From: Pseudoleptotrichia goodfellowii
Lineage (GTDB): Bacteria; Fusobacteriota; Fusobacteriia; Fusobacteriales; Leptotrichiaceae
Reading direction: 5' to 3'
NCBI RefSeq assembly: GCF_007990505.1
Contig: NZ_AP019822.1
Coordinates: 434,001 to 498,000, forward strand
Length of the DNA: 64,000 bases
In this document: one piece after another, positions 45,176-54,604 of the stretch
How the letters are laid out: every line of letters starts with the position of its first letter
Position numbering within the stretch: the stretch's first letter is position 1
Made by a program: the position numbers and the translations under genes
Notes under the pieces: model-generated
What the model saw: only the letters and a program-made list of their open reading frames with translations
Told to the model about the DNA's origin: nothing
Database searches by the model: none

Positions 45176-45904
45176 ATGATAAAACAATTTTTAATTTTAA
45201 TACAGTTCATGACAAGAATACCCGTTTTTGTAAATGTGGAATATGACGAAGAAAAGCTTGGGAAATCTATAAAATACTTTCCTTTGGTAGGAGCAGTTAT
45301 CGGGATTTTTCTTTTCGGAATAAATTTTTTAGCGGGAAAAGTTACGGGAAACAGACAGATCATAGCTGTAATTATTGTTGTTGCGGAAATTTTTATAACA
45401 GGAATACTGCATATTGACGGATTGGCGGATACTTTTGACGGGTTGTTCAGTTATGCAAAAAAAGAAAGAATGCTCGAAATTATGAAAGATTCGAGAATAG
45501 GGACTAACGGAGCGGTAGTTCTTATACTTTATTTCATAACAAAAATAATACTGCTTTCGGAAGTAAAACCCGAATATATACTTTTATATCCGATAATTTC
45601 AAGGCTTTCCACGTCCATGAATGCAGGATTGGGAGAATATGCGAGAAAAGACGGTATGAGTAACAGCATAATCGAGAAAAACGGTCCGAAAGAAGCGGTT
45701 ATTTCCGTTGTTATAACAGCAGTCCTGTCCTTTTTAATATTGAAAATAAAAGGACTTGGAGTTTTAGCTGCAGCTATTGTATTTATACTCATTTTTATGA
45801 GAAACGTAAAAAAGAAAATAGGGGGAATAACAGGAGATACAATGGGAGCATCTCTTGAACTGACCTCAATTTTGATTTTATTAACAGGAGTAATATTGAA
45901 ATGA
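45176..45904 (+). CDS. cobS: Adenosylcobinamide-GDP ribazoletransferase (cobalamin synthase)
   Basis: A 242-residue membrane enzyme joining adenosylcobinamide-GDP to alpha-ribazole. FLILIQFMTRIPV at the start, HIDGLADTFDGLFSYAKKERMLEIM with the Asp-rich active site, DSRIGTNGAVVLIL, and GGITGDTMGA near the C-terminus. About six helices. ATGA overlap with cobC. No cobalamin riboswitch is visible in the 55-nt leader. Other cobalamin genes are not in the window. Confidence 0.93.
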   Translation: MIKQFLILIQFMTRIPVFVNVEYDEEKLGKSIKYFPLVGAVIGIFLFGINFLAGKVTGNRQIIAVIIVVAEIFITGILHIDGLADTFDGLFSYAKKERMLEIMKDSRIGTNGAVVLILYFITKIILLSEVKPEYILLYPIISRLSTSMNAGLGEYARKDGMSNSIIEKNGPKEAVISVVITAVLSFLILKIKGLGVLAAAIVFILIFMRNVKKKIGGITGDTMGASLELTSILILLTGVILK

Positions 45905-46515
45905 AAAATAGACAGACTAATGTCATATTTATAAGACACGGCGAAACCGATATGAATAAAGAAAACCTTTATTTCGGTCATTTGGACCCTGAATTAAATG
46001 AAACTGGAATATATCAGCTCAAAAAAACAAGAAAACTTTTGAAATATTTTGAGAAAAATATAAATATTGTATATTCCAGTGATTTGAAAAGATGTATGGA
46101 AAGTACAGGTATTTTAAAAATAGGAGCTAAAATAAAAAAGATACCGCTAAATGAATTTCGGGAAATGAATTTCGGGATATTTGAAGGAAAAACTTATGAA
46201 GAAATAAGTGACGAATTTCCTGAAGAAGTCGAAAAAATGAATAAAGACTGGAGAGAATATAAAGTGCCTCAGGGAGAAAGCCTTAAAGAAGTTATGGAAA
46301 GAGTCGTCGAAAAACTTGAGGAACTGATAAAAAAACATAAAAATAAAACAATAGTAATAGTATCTCATGCCGGAGTTATAAAAAGTATAGTAAGCTATTA
46401 TTTATACGGAAATTTGGACGGATACTGGAAAATAAAAGTAGATAACGGTTCGATGACTAAAATGTGCATACTGGAAGACGGATTTACTTATTTTGATTAT
46501 ATAAACAGACTTTAA
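45901..46515 (+). CDS. cobC: Histidine phosphatase, probable alpha-ribazole phosphatase
   Basis: A 204-residue phosphoglycerate mutase-like enzyme. The catalytic RHGETDMNKENLYFGH near the N-terminus, SSDLKRCMEST, EMNFGIFEGKTYEE, and VIVSHAGVIKSI with the second His. Direct coupling with cobS argues for alpha-ribazole-5'-phosphate dephosphorylation, although sequence alone would allow other substrates. Confidence 0.87.
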   Translation: MKNRQTNVIFIRHGETDMNKENLYFGHLDPELNETGIYQLKKTRKLLKYFEKNINIVYSSDLKRCMESTGILKIGAKIKKIPLNEFREMNFGIFEGKTYEEISDEFPEEVEKMNKDWREYKVPQGESLKEVMERVVEKLEELIKKHKNKTIVIVSHAGVIKSIVSYYLYGNLDGYWKIKVDNGSMTKMCILEDGFTYFDYINRL

Positions 46516-46538
46516 AAGAAAGTCTTTTCGGAGGAAAA

Positions 46539-47561
46539 ATGATTATTGCTCAAAGTTACGAAGAGTTGTTGAAAAAGAATAAGAAGCTCGTTTTTATTGA
46601 TGTGAGAAGTCCTAAAGAATATAAAGAGGCCCATATACCCGATGCGGTAAATATACCTGTATTTTCAGATAAAGAAAGAGAAATAATAGGTACTTTGTAT
46701 AAAAAAGAAGGGAAAAAAGAGGCAATACGTGAGGCACTGAAAAGAGTAGGTCCTAAAGTATATGATATTTATACGGAAATGGAAAAATATGTAGAAAGAG
46801 ATGCGGAAATAGTAGTCTACTGTGCAAGGGGAGGAATGAGGTCATCAGCTATTGTTTCTTTTTTTAAAGAATTTTCTTTGCCTCTCGTGAAATTAGCCAA
46901 AGGGTATAAAGGATACAGAAATTACCTTAATGAAAAACTTCCCGAAATGGTAGCTCAGTGTGAATATGTAGCTTTATACGGGAAAACAGGCTCAGGAAAA
47001 ACGAAAATACTTAAAGTCCTTGAAAAGAAAGGTTATGATGTTCTTGATTTGGAAGAATGTGCCAATAATAGAGGATCTTTGTTGGGAAGTATAGGATTGG
47101 GAGAGAAATATTCTCAAAAGTTTTTTGAATCCCAAGTTTTAAAAAGATTTCTTTCTTTTAAAACAAAAAAAATTATAATTGAAGGGGAGAGTAAAAGAAT
47201 AGGAAATATAGTAATGCCTAAATATTTATACGAAGCAGTAATAAATTCGGAAAAACTTCTTATAGAAACCGAACTTGCTAAAAGGATAGATATTATAAAA
47301 GAAGAGTATCTCAAAGAAAGTTATGAAAAAAAAGAAATCATAGAAACAATGAAAAAATTGGGAAGATATATAGGGGAAAAGCAGATAAACGAATATATCG
47401 AGAGAATAAAAAAAGAGGAGTATGATTTTGTAATTAAGGAATTGATTGAAAAATATTATGATAAAGTGTATACAACGAAAAATAAGGTTTTTCAGAAAAC
47501 TTTTTATAACAAAAACGAAGAAGAGTGTGCAGATGAGATAGTAAAATACATATTCGGATAA
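46539..47561 (+). CDS. mnmH: tRNA 2-selenouridine synthase
   Basis: A 340-residue protein with an N-terminal rhodanese domain (about 1-125) and a P-loop domain. FIDVRSPKEYKEAHIPDAVN, the selenium-accepting Cys in VVYCARGGMRS, and Walker A LYGKTGSGKTKIL. It replaces sulfur by selenium in the wobble 2-thiouridine of some tRNAs. Implies SelD elsewhere in the genome. CGGAGG precedes the ATG. Not functionally linked to the adjacent cobalamin genes. Confidence 0.93.
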   Translation: MIIAQSYEELLKKNKKLVFIDVRSPKEYKEAHIPDAVNIPVFSDKEREIIGTLYKKEGKKEAIREALKRVGPKVYDIYTEMEKYVERDAEIVVYCARGGMRSSAIVSFFKEFSLPLVKLAKGYKGYRNYLNEKLPEMVAQCEYVALYGKTGSGKTKILKVLEKKGYDVLDLEECANNRGSLLGSIGLGEKYSQKFFESQVLKRFLSFKTKKIIIEGESKRIGNIVMPKYLYEAVINSEKLLIETELAKRIDIIKEEYLKESYEKKEIIETMKKLGRYIGEKQINEYIERIKKEEYDFVIKELIEKYYDKVYTTKNKVFQKTFYNKNEEECADEIVKYIFG

Positions 47562-47650
47562 AATACAGGTTGCAAAAATCATTAATAATTATTATAATGT
47601 ATATACAAACTACAAAAAGTAGAACAAAAATTTAAAGAAGAGGTGAAATT

Positions 47651-48127
47651 ATGTTTTTTCCAATGTTTGTAAACGTTGAAAATAAAGAGATTTTAGTAAT
47701 AGGAGGAGGAAAAATCGGGGCAAGAAAAGCTGAGCTTTTAAAAGAGTACGGAGGAAATGTTACTGTTTATTCGGAAGTAGTTACTGAAGAAGCGTTGATA
47801 AAAATCGAAGGGATAAAAATAGTAAATAAAAATTTATCTCACGATGAAAATGAAATAAAAGAACTGGTTAAAAAATATTTTGTGGTAGTTGCTGCAACTA
47901 ATGATGAAGAGTTAAACGATAAAACAGCTCATATCTGTATAGCTGAAAATGTTCTTGTAAATAATGTTTCTTCAAAAACAGAAATGAACTCCATGTTCGG
48001 AGCAATAGTTAAAAATAAAGAATTTCAAATAGGAATATCTTCATACGGAAAAAGCTGCAGAAGATCGAAAGCTTTAAAAGGAAGAGTACAGAAAGTAATA
48101 GATGAAATTGCTGCAATGAGTGAGTAA
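47651..48127 (+). CDS. Precorrin-2 dehydrogenase / sirohydrochlorin ferrochelatase-type
   Basis: A 158-residue NAD-binding protein matching the N-terminal part of CysG (Met8/SirC type). FPMFVNVENKEILVIGGGKIGARKAELLKEYG is the Rossmann start and SYGKSCRRSKALKGRVQKVI the C-terminal dimer or substrate region. Oxidises precorrin-2 on the way to siroheme or cobalamin; iron chelation depends on further residues. Coupled to hemB (stop at 48127, next start 48144), which supports tetrapyrrole synthesis. Confidence 0.87.
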   Translation: MFFPMFVNVENKEILVIGGGKIGARKAELLKEYGGNVTVYSEVVTEEALIKIEGIKIVNKNLSHDENEIKELVKKYFVVVAATNDEELNDKTAHICIAENVLVNNVSSKTEMNSMFGAIVKNKEFQIGISSYGKSCRRSKALKGRVQKVIDEIAAMSE

Positions 48128-48143
48128 GAAAAGGCGGAGAAAA

Positions 48144-49118
48144 ATGTATAAAAGACACAGAAAACTTAGAAATAACAGTATGATAAGAAATTTGGTAAAA
48201 GATGTATATCTTGAAAAAAATGACTTAATATACCCTGTTTTTATTGAAGAAGGGGAAAATATAAAAAATGAAATAAAATCAATGCCGGGTATTTTCAGAT
48301 ATTCCCTTGATAAAATTGATGAAGAACTGGAAGAATTAGTAAAACTTGGAATAAACTCGATACTGCTGTTTGGAATACCTGAACATAAAGACGAGTATGC
48401 TACTGAAAGTTACAGCGAAGATGGAATTATTCAGAGAGCGATAAGATATATAAAAAGTAAATATCCTAATTTTCTTATAATCGGAGATGTATGCTGCTGC
48501 GAATATACGAGTCATGGGCATTGTGGAATACTTGACGAACATGGATATGTGAAAAATGATGAAACATTGGAAATTCTCGCTAAAATTGCATTATCTTATG
48601 CAAAGGCGGGAGTGGACATTATAGCTCCGTCCGATATGATGGACGGAAGAGTGGAAAAAATATCGGAAATACTTGCAAAAAATAACTTTGCAAATATTCC
48701 TGTTATGTCTTATTCGGTAAAATACTCGTCTTCTTTTTACGGACCTTTCAGAGATGCTGCCGATTCCGCTCCGAAATTCGGAGACAGAAAGTCCTATCAG
48801 ATGGATTTCAGATATGCGGGAGATGCTTTGAGCGAAGTAAAAGCCGATTTGAAACAGGGAGCGGATATAGTAATAGTAAAACCTGCCCTTGCTTATTTGG
48901 ATATATTGACAAAGGTAAAAGAAACATTCGGAGTTCCTGTTGTTGCTTATAATGTGTCCGGAGAATATTCCATGGTAAAAGCTGCTGCAATTAACGGTTG
49001 GATAAATGAAAAAAATATTGTTATGGAACAGATGTATGCTTTTAAAAGAGCAGGAGCAAATGCAATAATAACGTATTTTGCCAAAGATGTAGCCCGTTAT
49101 TTGAATGAAGAAAACTAA
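48144..49118 (+). CDS. hemB: Porphobilinogen synthase (delta-aminolevulinate dehydratase)
   Basis: About 324 residues. MYKRHRKLRNN is the family start (GGCGGAG spacing supports ATG 48144 although the frame is open from 48120). Metal-binding cysteines DVCCCEYTSHGHC, Schiff-base lysines in SYSVKYSSSFYGPFRDAA and IVKPALAYLDIL, and VAYNVSGEYSMVKAAAING in part. Condenses two aminolevulinate molecules for all tetrapyrroles. Confidence 0.95.
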   Translation: MYKRHRKLRNNSMIRNLVKDVYLEKNDLIYPVFIEEGENIKNEIKSMPGIFRYSLDKIDEELEELVKLGINSILLFGIPEHKDEYATESYSEDGIIQRAIRYIKSKYPNFLIIGDVCCCEYTSHGHCGILDEHGYVKNDETLEILAKIALSYAKAGVDIIAPSDMMDGRVEKISEILAKNNFANIPVMSYSVKYSSSFYGPFRDAADSAPKFGDRKSYQMDFRYAGDALSEVKADLKQGADIVIVKPALAYLDILTKVKETFGVPVVAYNVSGEYSMVKAAAINGWINEKNIVMEQMYAFKRAGANAIITYFAKDVARYLNEEN

Positions 49119-49192
49119 AAATAATACTTGTATATAAGCTGAAAATAAAATATAATACTGCTATAATTCGGACATAAAAGAAAGGGGAACAA

Positions 49193-50548
49193 ATGAAAAT
49201 AGTAATAGTCGGAGCGGGAGTTGTAGGAGAATCTCTTTGCAGCGAATTGTCAGAAGAAGGAAATGACGTTATTCTGATAGAAAAAAGAGAAGAAGTATTA
49301 AACAGAATAATAGATACTAATGATATTACAGGACTTGTAGGAAACGGAGCTTCTTATGAAAATCTTTTTGAGGCGGGTGCCGATAAAGCTGATGTCTTTA
49401 TTGCAGTAACCGAAGCCGACGAGCTGAACATCATTTCATGTATTATAGCTCAGAAAATCGGTGCAAAATATACCATTGCCAGAGTAAGAAATCCCGAATA
49501 CAGTGCGGATAAGAAATTCGTGAGAGAAGGACTGGGAATATCCATGATGATAAACCCTGAAGAAGAAGCGGCAAAGAGTATAATGAATAAGCTGAAATTT
49601 TCCAATGCAACGAGTGTAGACAGTATTTTTTCCAACAGAGCAACTATTCTTGAACTGGAAATAACCAAAGAAAGCAGTTTAAAAGGAATAATGCTGAAAG
49701 ATCTGGATAAAGTAACGTCGGAAAAAATTATAATTTTCATAGTAAAAAGAGGAAATGAAGTCTTTATCCCTTCAGGAAACTTTGTCCTTGAAGAAGATGA
49801 CAGTATATATGTTACAGGAACGAGCGATGCAGTAATGAAATTCTATAATGAAATGGGATATCAGCACAAAAATATAAATTCAGCAATGCTTATAGGCGGA
49901 GGAACAATTTCCCATTATTTGACTGAAAGACTGTTGAAAATAAAAAAACAGGTAAAAATAATAGAATCGGACAGAGAAAGAGCCGAAAAATTGAGCCGGT
50001 CTTATCCTAATGCTATAGTAATAAAAGGAGATGAGACAGATCAGGAACTTTTATTAAATGAAGGTATTAAAAATTATGATGCAGTTCTGGCATTAACTGA
50101 TAAAGATGAAGAAAATATAGTAATCTCAATGTTCGCAGAGTCTGTAAATGAAGGAAAAGTAATAACTAAAATGAGCAGAACTCTATTGTTGCCGATTTTG
50201 GAAGAAAAGGGACTTTATTCGGTTATTGTTCCGAAAAAAGTGATTGCGGATATAATTATAAGAGTGGTACGTTCCAAAATAAATGTTAAAGGCTCAAAAA
50301 TGAATACGCTTCACAGACTTGTGGATAATAACATAGAAGCAATAGTATTTGAAGTAAGTCCTCAAAGTAAAATAATAGGAATACCGTTAAAAGATTTAAA
50401 AGTAATTTCCGATCTTTTGATAGTGTGTATTTTAAGAGATGAAGAACTTATATATCCCGGCGGAGATGATATAATTCAGGCAAAAGACAAAGTTATGATT
50501 GTAACTCTTAAAAGAGCAATAGAAGATATTGACGATATTTTAGAATAA
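49193..50548 (+). CDS. trkA: Trk potassium transport NAD-binding protein TrkA
   Basis: A 451-residue cytosolic gating protein with two RCK units. First Rossmann VIVGAGVVGESLCSEL (residue 3 on), with acidic end VILIEKREE; TrkA-C near 140-220. Second Rossmann AMLIGGGTISHYLTERLLK (about 230), then VIKGDETDQELL, and a second TrkA-C domain at the end. Controls TrkH, encoded 24 nt downstream. GAAAGGGG precedes the ATG. Confidence 0.95.
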   Translation: MKIVIVGAGVVGESLCSELSEEGNDVILIEKREEVLNRIIDTNDITGLVGNGASYENLFEAGADKADVFIAVTEADELNIISCIIAQKIGAKYTIARVRNPEYSADKKFVREGLGISMMINPEEEAAKSIMNKLKFSNATSVDSIFSNRATILELEITKESSLKGIMLKDLDKVTSEKIIIFIVKRGNEVFIPSGNFVLEEDDSIYVTGTSDAVMKFYNEMGYQHKNINSAMLIGGGTISHYLTERLLKIKKQVKIIESDRERAEKLSRSYPNAIVIKGDETDQELLLNEGIKNYDAVLALTDKDEENIVISMFAESVNEGKVITKMSRTLLLPILEEKGLYSVIVPKKVIADIIIRVVRSKINVKGSKMNTLHRLVDNNIEAIVFEVSPQSKIIGIPLKDLKVISDLLIVCILRDEELIYPGGDDIIQAKDKVMIVTLKRAIEDIDDILE

Positions 50549-50572
50549 AGGTAACGTGAACAGGAGAAAAAT

Positions 50573-52021
50573 ATGAACAAAAAAATGATAGGTTTTATAG
50601 TTGGAAGAATACTTTTGCTTGAAGCGGGACTGATGATTTTACCTTTAATAGTGAGTTTTATTTATAGAGAAGACTGGAAATACAAGGTTTCTTATTTTTC
50701 AGTAATAATGATGCTTGTCATACTCGGATTTATTCTTTCGGGAAAATCTCCTAAGAACATGAGTATACAGGGAAGAGAAGGTTTTGTTATCGTGTCGCTC
50801 TCATGGATATTACTTTCGGCTTTCGGGGCATTACCTTTCGTTCTTACTAAAGAAATACCGTCTTTTATAGATGCATTTTTTGAAACAGTAAGTGGATTTA
50901 CTACAACAGGTTCGAGTATAATAACCGATCTTTCAAAAATAAGTCATTCAAATTTATTTTGGCGAAGTTTTACTCATTTTGTAGGAGGAATGGGAGTGCT
51001 GGTACTTGCTCTTGCAGTGTTTCCGAAAAATTCTCCGAGTTCAGTACACGTAATGAAAGCTGAAGTTCCGGGACCGACTTTTGGAAAACTTGTATCAAAA
51101 CTTTCTGCTACTGCAAGAGTGCTTTACCAGATTTATCTTGTAATGACAATAGTTGTCATGATTTTACTTATGTTCGGTGGACTTGATTTGTTTGAGTCGT
51201 CTTTACTTGCTTTCGGAACTGCAGGAACAGGAGGTTTTGGCTTAAGAAACGGAAGTATACTGCCTTATCACAGTGCTTATATTGAAATGGTTTTGGCTAT
51301 AGGGATGCTTGTTTTCGGAATTAATTTTAATATTTACTATTTTATACTTATAAAAAAAGCCAAAGAAGCTCTTGCTAATGAAGAATTGAAATATTATCTT
51401 ATGATTGTAATTTTCAGTACAGCGTTAATAATGATAAATATAATCCCTATGTATAAGTCTTTGTGGCAGTGTTTCAGGAATGCGTTCTTTTCAGTATCTT
51501 CTGTAATAACTACTACGGGATATTCTACTGCAGATTTTGGTATGTGGCCTGTATTTCCTCAAACAATACTGCTTATTCTTATGTTTTCAGGGGCTTGTGC
51601 AGGATCTACAGCGGGTGGACTTAAAGTGTCAAGAGTTGTTATGATGGGAAAAATGTTTTTCTCTGAAATAAAACAGATGATAAGTCCTAACAGAGTAGTT
51701 ACTGTAAAATATGAAAATAAACCCTTGGATATAAAAATACAGAAAAGTGTGGCAGCTTATTTTATGGTTTATATGATATTGTTTACGGCTATATTACTTA
51801 TAATATCTGTTAATTCACAGGACTTTTTAACAGCTTTCAGTGCTGTGGCGGCAACTTTCAATAATATAGGACCGGGACTCGGAAAAGTCGGCCCTGCATT
51901 CAGCTTTGCAGAGTATAATGATTTCTCAAAAACGGTATTGAGTTTTGCTATGCTTGCAGGAAGACTCGAAATATATCCTATGCTCATATTGTTTGCACCG
52001 GCAACATGGAAGATAAAATAA
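50573..52021 (+). CDS. trkH: Trk potassium transport membrane protein TrkH
   Basis: A 482-residue TrkH/KtrB-type channel with four pore repeats. Pore-like segments include ETVSGFTTTGSSII, FGTAGTGGFGLRNG, SSVITTTGYSTADF and NNIGPGLGKVGPA. SGACAGSTAGGLKVSR is typical of the loop after repeat three. Works with TrkA in K+ uptake. A perfect hairpin terminator follows the stop. Confidence 0.95.
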   Translation: MNKKMIGFIVGRILLLEAGLMILPLIVSFIYREDWKYKVSYFSVIMMLVILGFILSGKSPKNMSIQGREGFVIVSLSWILLSAFGALPFVLTKEIPSFIDAFFETVSGFTTTGSSIITDLSKISHSNLFWRSFTHFVGGMGVLVLALAVFPKNSPSSVHVMKAEVPGPTFGKLVSKLSATARVLYQIYLVMTIVVMILLMFGGLDLFESSLLAFGTAGTGGFGLRNGSILPYHSAYIEMVLAIGMLVFGINFNIYYFILIKKAKEALANEELKYYLMIVIFSTALIMINIIPMYKSLWQCFRNAFFSVSSVITTTGYSTADFGMWPVFPQTILLILMFSGACAGSTAGGLKVSRVVMMGKMFFSEIKQMISPNRVVTVKYENKPLDIKIQKSVAAYFMVYMILFTAILLIISVNSQDFLTAFSAVAATFNNIGPGLGKVGPAFSFAEYNDFSKTVLSFAMLAGRLEIYPMLILFAPATWKIK

Positions 52022-52031
52022 TATTATAAAT

Positions 52032-52062
52032 TTGTGAGAGTGAAAAATTCTCACAATTTTTT
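52032..52062 (+). terminator. Terminator of trkA-trkH
   Basis: TTGTGAGA (52032-52039) pairs with TCTCACAA (52049-52056), then TTTTTT. Same TGTGAG/CTCACA core as at 1754 and 22431. Confidence 0.88.
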
Positions 52063-52089
52063 AAATACTTTTCTTTTTGGAGGCATTTT

Positions 52090-53202
52090 ATGAGAAAATT
52101 TTTTAAAATTTTTATATTTTGTTTTTTAAGTTTGTCAATATTCGGAAATGACTGGGATTTTTATTTTACAGGAAAACAGATTGTTCCTTTTGAAATTTCG
52201 GAAACAGCTATAAAAAAGGAAATAATAAAAATAAACATAGAAGGAAAAGAAGCTGTAGTAAATGTCAAATTTATATTTGACAGCCCTGTAAAAAGTAAAA
52301 AAATGATAGGCTTTGTAGCTCCAACAATAAAAAATATGCAAAATCCGGGATTGGATAAATTAAATGTCAGAGATTTTGAAACAAAAGTAAATGGAAAAAA
52401 AGTAAATTCCAATGTGGAAAAACTGGATTATTTTTTAAAAAAGGGAATTATGAGTGAGGACAAATTAAAAAAATATACAGATGAAGAATATCCGGATAAT
52501 TATGTTTATTATTTTAATGCTGATTTTGTAAAAGGGGAAAATGTAGTTGAACACAGCTATAAAGGAGATTATATCTATGATTTTGAATATGTTTTAACGA
52601 CTATTTCCAAATGGAAAAACAAAAAAGTGGATGATTTTGAACTGATTATTGAGCCGGGAAATAAATTTATTCAATTACAGTACAGTTTTTGGAATGATCA
52701 AAAAATGATAAACTGGGAAATTGTCGGAGAAGGAAAATTAACGGCTATTACTCCCGAGATGGCAGAAAAAGCGGAAGGCAGTTTCGGTCAAAAAATTAAT
52801 GAAAATATATATGCGAGATTGAAAAACGGATATATAAGATATAAAGCTGAAAATTTTGCTCCTGATAAAGATTTTTACATGAAGTATATAGAAAATATTG
52901 AACAGATGGAAGATGAACTTCCAAGAGAAAAAGTAGGAAATTATATATTTACGGATAAACTTTTCATGATTGCAGCCTATGGCAATGAAAAAGAAATGAG
53001 AAAACTGAGTAATAAAGATCTTGATATTGTTAAAAATTATCTTTATGCAATAGCAGGGTATGATTTTTCCAAAAAGCAATTAAAAGATTATTTTTCAAAA
53101 TTTGTGTGGTATGTTCCTATTAACAAAGATGTTAAAATAGACGATTATAATAAATTGACAGAAAAAATAAATAAAATAAAAAAAGAAAGAAGTAGAAAAT
53201 AA
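52090..53202 (+). CDS. Secreted protein with C-terminal YARHG-like domain
   Basis: A 370-residue exported protein. Signal peptide FFKIFIFCFLSLSIFG (cleavage near residue 20). The central beta-rich part (about 30-240) includes VVNVKFIFDSPVKSKKMIGF, resembling DUF4424-type surface proteins. The C-terminus (about 285-355) has VKNYLYAIAGYDFSKKQLKDYF in part and FVWYVPINK, matching a YARHG-type extracellular module, although the name-giving motif is YAIAG here. Function unknown. GGAGG precedes the ATG. Confidence 0.7.
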   Translation: MRKFFKIFIFCFLSLSIFGNDWDFYFTGKQIVPFEISETAIKKEIIKINIEGKEAVVNVKFIFDSPVKSKKMIGFVAPTIKNMQNPGLDKLNVRDFETKVNGKKVNSNVEKLDYFLKKGIMSEDKLKKYTDEEYPDNYVYYFNADFVKGENVVEHSYKGDYIYDFEYVLTTISKWKNKKVDDFELIIEPGNKFIQLQYSFWNDQKMINWEIVGEGKLTAITPEMAEKAEGSFGQKINENIYARLKNGYIRYKAENFAPDKDFYMKYIENIEQMEDELPREKVGNYIFTDKLFMIAAYGNEKEMRKLSNKDLDIVKNYLYAIAGYDFSKKQLKDYFSKFVWYVPINKDVKIDDYNKLTEKINKIKKERSRK

Positions 53203-53280
53203 CTTATAAAAATTGTACAGAAAATACAGGGAAAAAATATTGTGTTCAGTATATAATATCCATGTAAGGAGGAGAGAGTA

Positions 53281-54144
53281 TTGAATATAATAAAAGCATT
53301 TAATCAGACGATCGGGTATATTGAGGAAAATTTAACTGAAAAGTTGGATGAAAAAATCATACAACAACTTTCAGGATATTCATTTCCTTTGTTCAGTAGA
53401 ATATTCTCAATTATGGTCGGCTATCCTTTAAGCGAATATATCCGTTTCAGAAAGTTGAGTTGTGCAGCTGTTGATTTGCGGGGAAAAGATGAAAGAGTAA
53501 TCGATATTGCTTTTAAATACGGTTATGAATCTCCCGATTCATTTACAGCGGCCTTTAAGAAATTTCACGGCTACACTCCCAATGAGGTTAAAAAAGGAAA
53601 GACTTTTAAAATATTTTCTCCAATCCTGTTATCTTTAAATGTTTCAGGAGGTAAAAACATGGATATTAAAATTGAAAAAAAGAAAGGTTTTAAAATTGCA
53701 GGGATAAGAAAAGAAGTAAATGAAAATACAAATTTTCCCGAAGTATGGAATAAGTTATTTTCCAAAGTAGACAGTCGTATTTTGGAAAATCTTGGAAATG
53801 GACAAAGTTACGGAGCTTGTTGTAATTTTAAAAATAAAATCGAAGTTTTATGTGAAAAAAATATATTCGATTATATGGCGGGATATGATGTTAAAGATAT
53901 GAATAAAGCAAAAGAAGCAGGTCTTGAAATACTGGAAGTTCCCGAAGCTGAATATGCTGTTATTAAATTGAAAGGGGCAATTCCTGAATGTATTCACGAA
54001 GGTTGGAAATATGTAACGAACGTATTCTTTCCCGAACAGGGATACAAACATGCAGGAACTCCGGATTTTGAAGTGTATTCTGAAGGAAACCCGGAAAGCA
54101 TAGATTACGAAATGGAACTTTGGATTCCTGTTGAAAAATTATAA
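53281..54144 (+). CDS. AraC-family regulator with GyrI-like effector domain
   Basis: A 287-residue protein: AraC-type DNA-binding domain at the N-terminus (about 1-110; RIFSIMVGYPLSEYIRFRKL, IDIAFKYGYESPDSFTAAFKK in part, GYTPNEVKKG), then a GyrI-like ligand-binding domain (about 130-287). Such regulators (Rob/MarA-like order) respond to small lipophilic compounds. Starts at TTG behind AAGGAGGAG. No obvious target gene beside it. Confidence 0.88.
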   Translation: MNIIKAFNQTIGYIEENLTEKLDEKIIQQLSGYSFPLFSRIFSIMVGYPLSEYIRFRKLSCAAVDLRGKDERVIDIAFKYGYESPDSFTAAFKKFHGYTPNEVKKGKTFKIFSPILLSLNVSGGKNMDIKIEKKKGFKIAGIRKEVNENTNFPEVWNKLFSKVDSRILENLGNGQSYGACCNFKNKIEVLCEKNIFDYMAGYDVKDMNKAKEAGLEILEVPEAEYAVIKLKGAIPECIHEGWKYVTNVFFPEQGYKHAGTPDFEVYSEGNPESIDYEMELWIPVEKL

Positions 54145-54181
54145 TAATCGATAAAATTTTGCCCTATAGAAAATTTAAGTG

Positions 54182-54210
54182 TTTACAAATTCCTTGAATA
54201 ATAGTATAAT
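54182..54210 (+). promoter_or_regulatory. Promoter of the SemiSWEET gene
   Basis: TTTACA at 54182-54187, 17-bp spacer, TATAAT at 54205-54210. Confidence 0.65.
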
Positions 54211-54237
54211 AAGAAAACTTTTTGAAAGGAGAAAAAT

Positions 54238-54495
54238 GTGAGCGAGAAAAATTTGAAAATTTTGGGATGGATAGGAACATTTCTTTCGGTAATAATGTAT
54301 GTTTCTTACATACCTCAAATAATGGGGAATTTACATGGGAATAAAACACCGTTTTTACAACCTTTGGCTGCTGCTATAAACTGTACAATATGGACAAGTT
54401 ACGGACTTCTTAAAGAGAAAAAAGATTATCCGTTATCGGCAGCAAATCTTCCGGGAATTATTTTCGGACTGTTGGCAACAATAACTGCGTTTTAG
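54238..54495 (+). CDS. SemiSWEET sugar transporter
   Basis: An 85-residue three-helix protein with one PQ-loop repeat: GWIGTFLSVIMYVSYIPQIM with the conserved PQ, then AAAINCTIWTSYGLLKEKK with the substrate-lining Asn and Trp. SemiSWEETs dimerise and carry sugars by facilitated diffusion. GTG start with AAAGGAG. It has its own promoter. Confidence 0.9.
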   Translation: MSEKNLKILGWIGTFLSVIMYVSYIPQIMGNLHGNKTPFLQPLAAAINCTIWTSYGLLKEKKDYPLSAANLPGIIFGLLATITAF

Positions 54496-54569
54496 GTTAA
54501 ATTAATTTAAAATAATTAAATATAGTGCAGTGTAATATAAAATAATTGAAAAATTTTATAATAAAGTTG

Positions 54570-54598
54570 TTGACTTTTTATAAAATATAAGGTAATAT
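54570..54598 (+). promoter_or_regulatory. Promoter of the Abi_2 leader RNA (locus 2)
   Basis: TTGACT at 54570-54575, 17-bp spacer, TAATAT at 54593-54598. Start expected near 54605. Same design as at locus 1. Confidence 0.65.
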
Positions 54599-54604
54599 AA
54601 TTAT

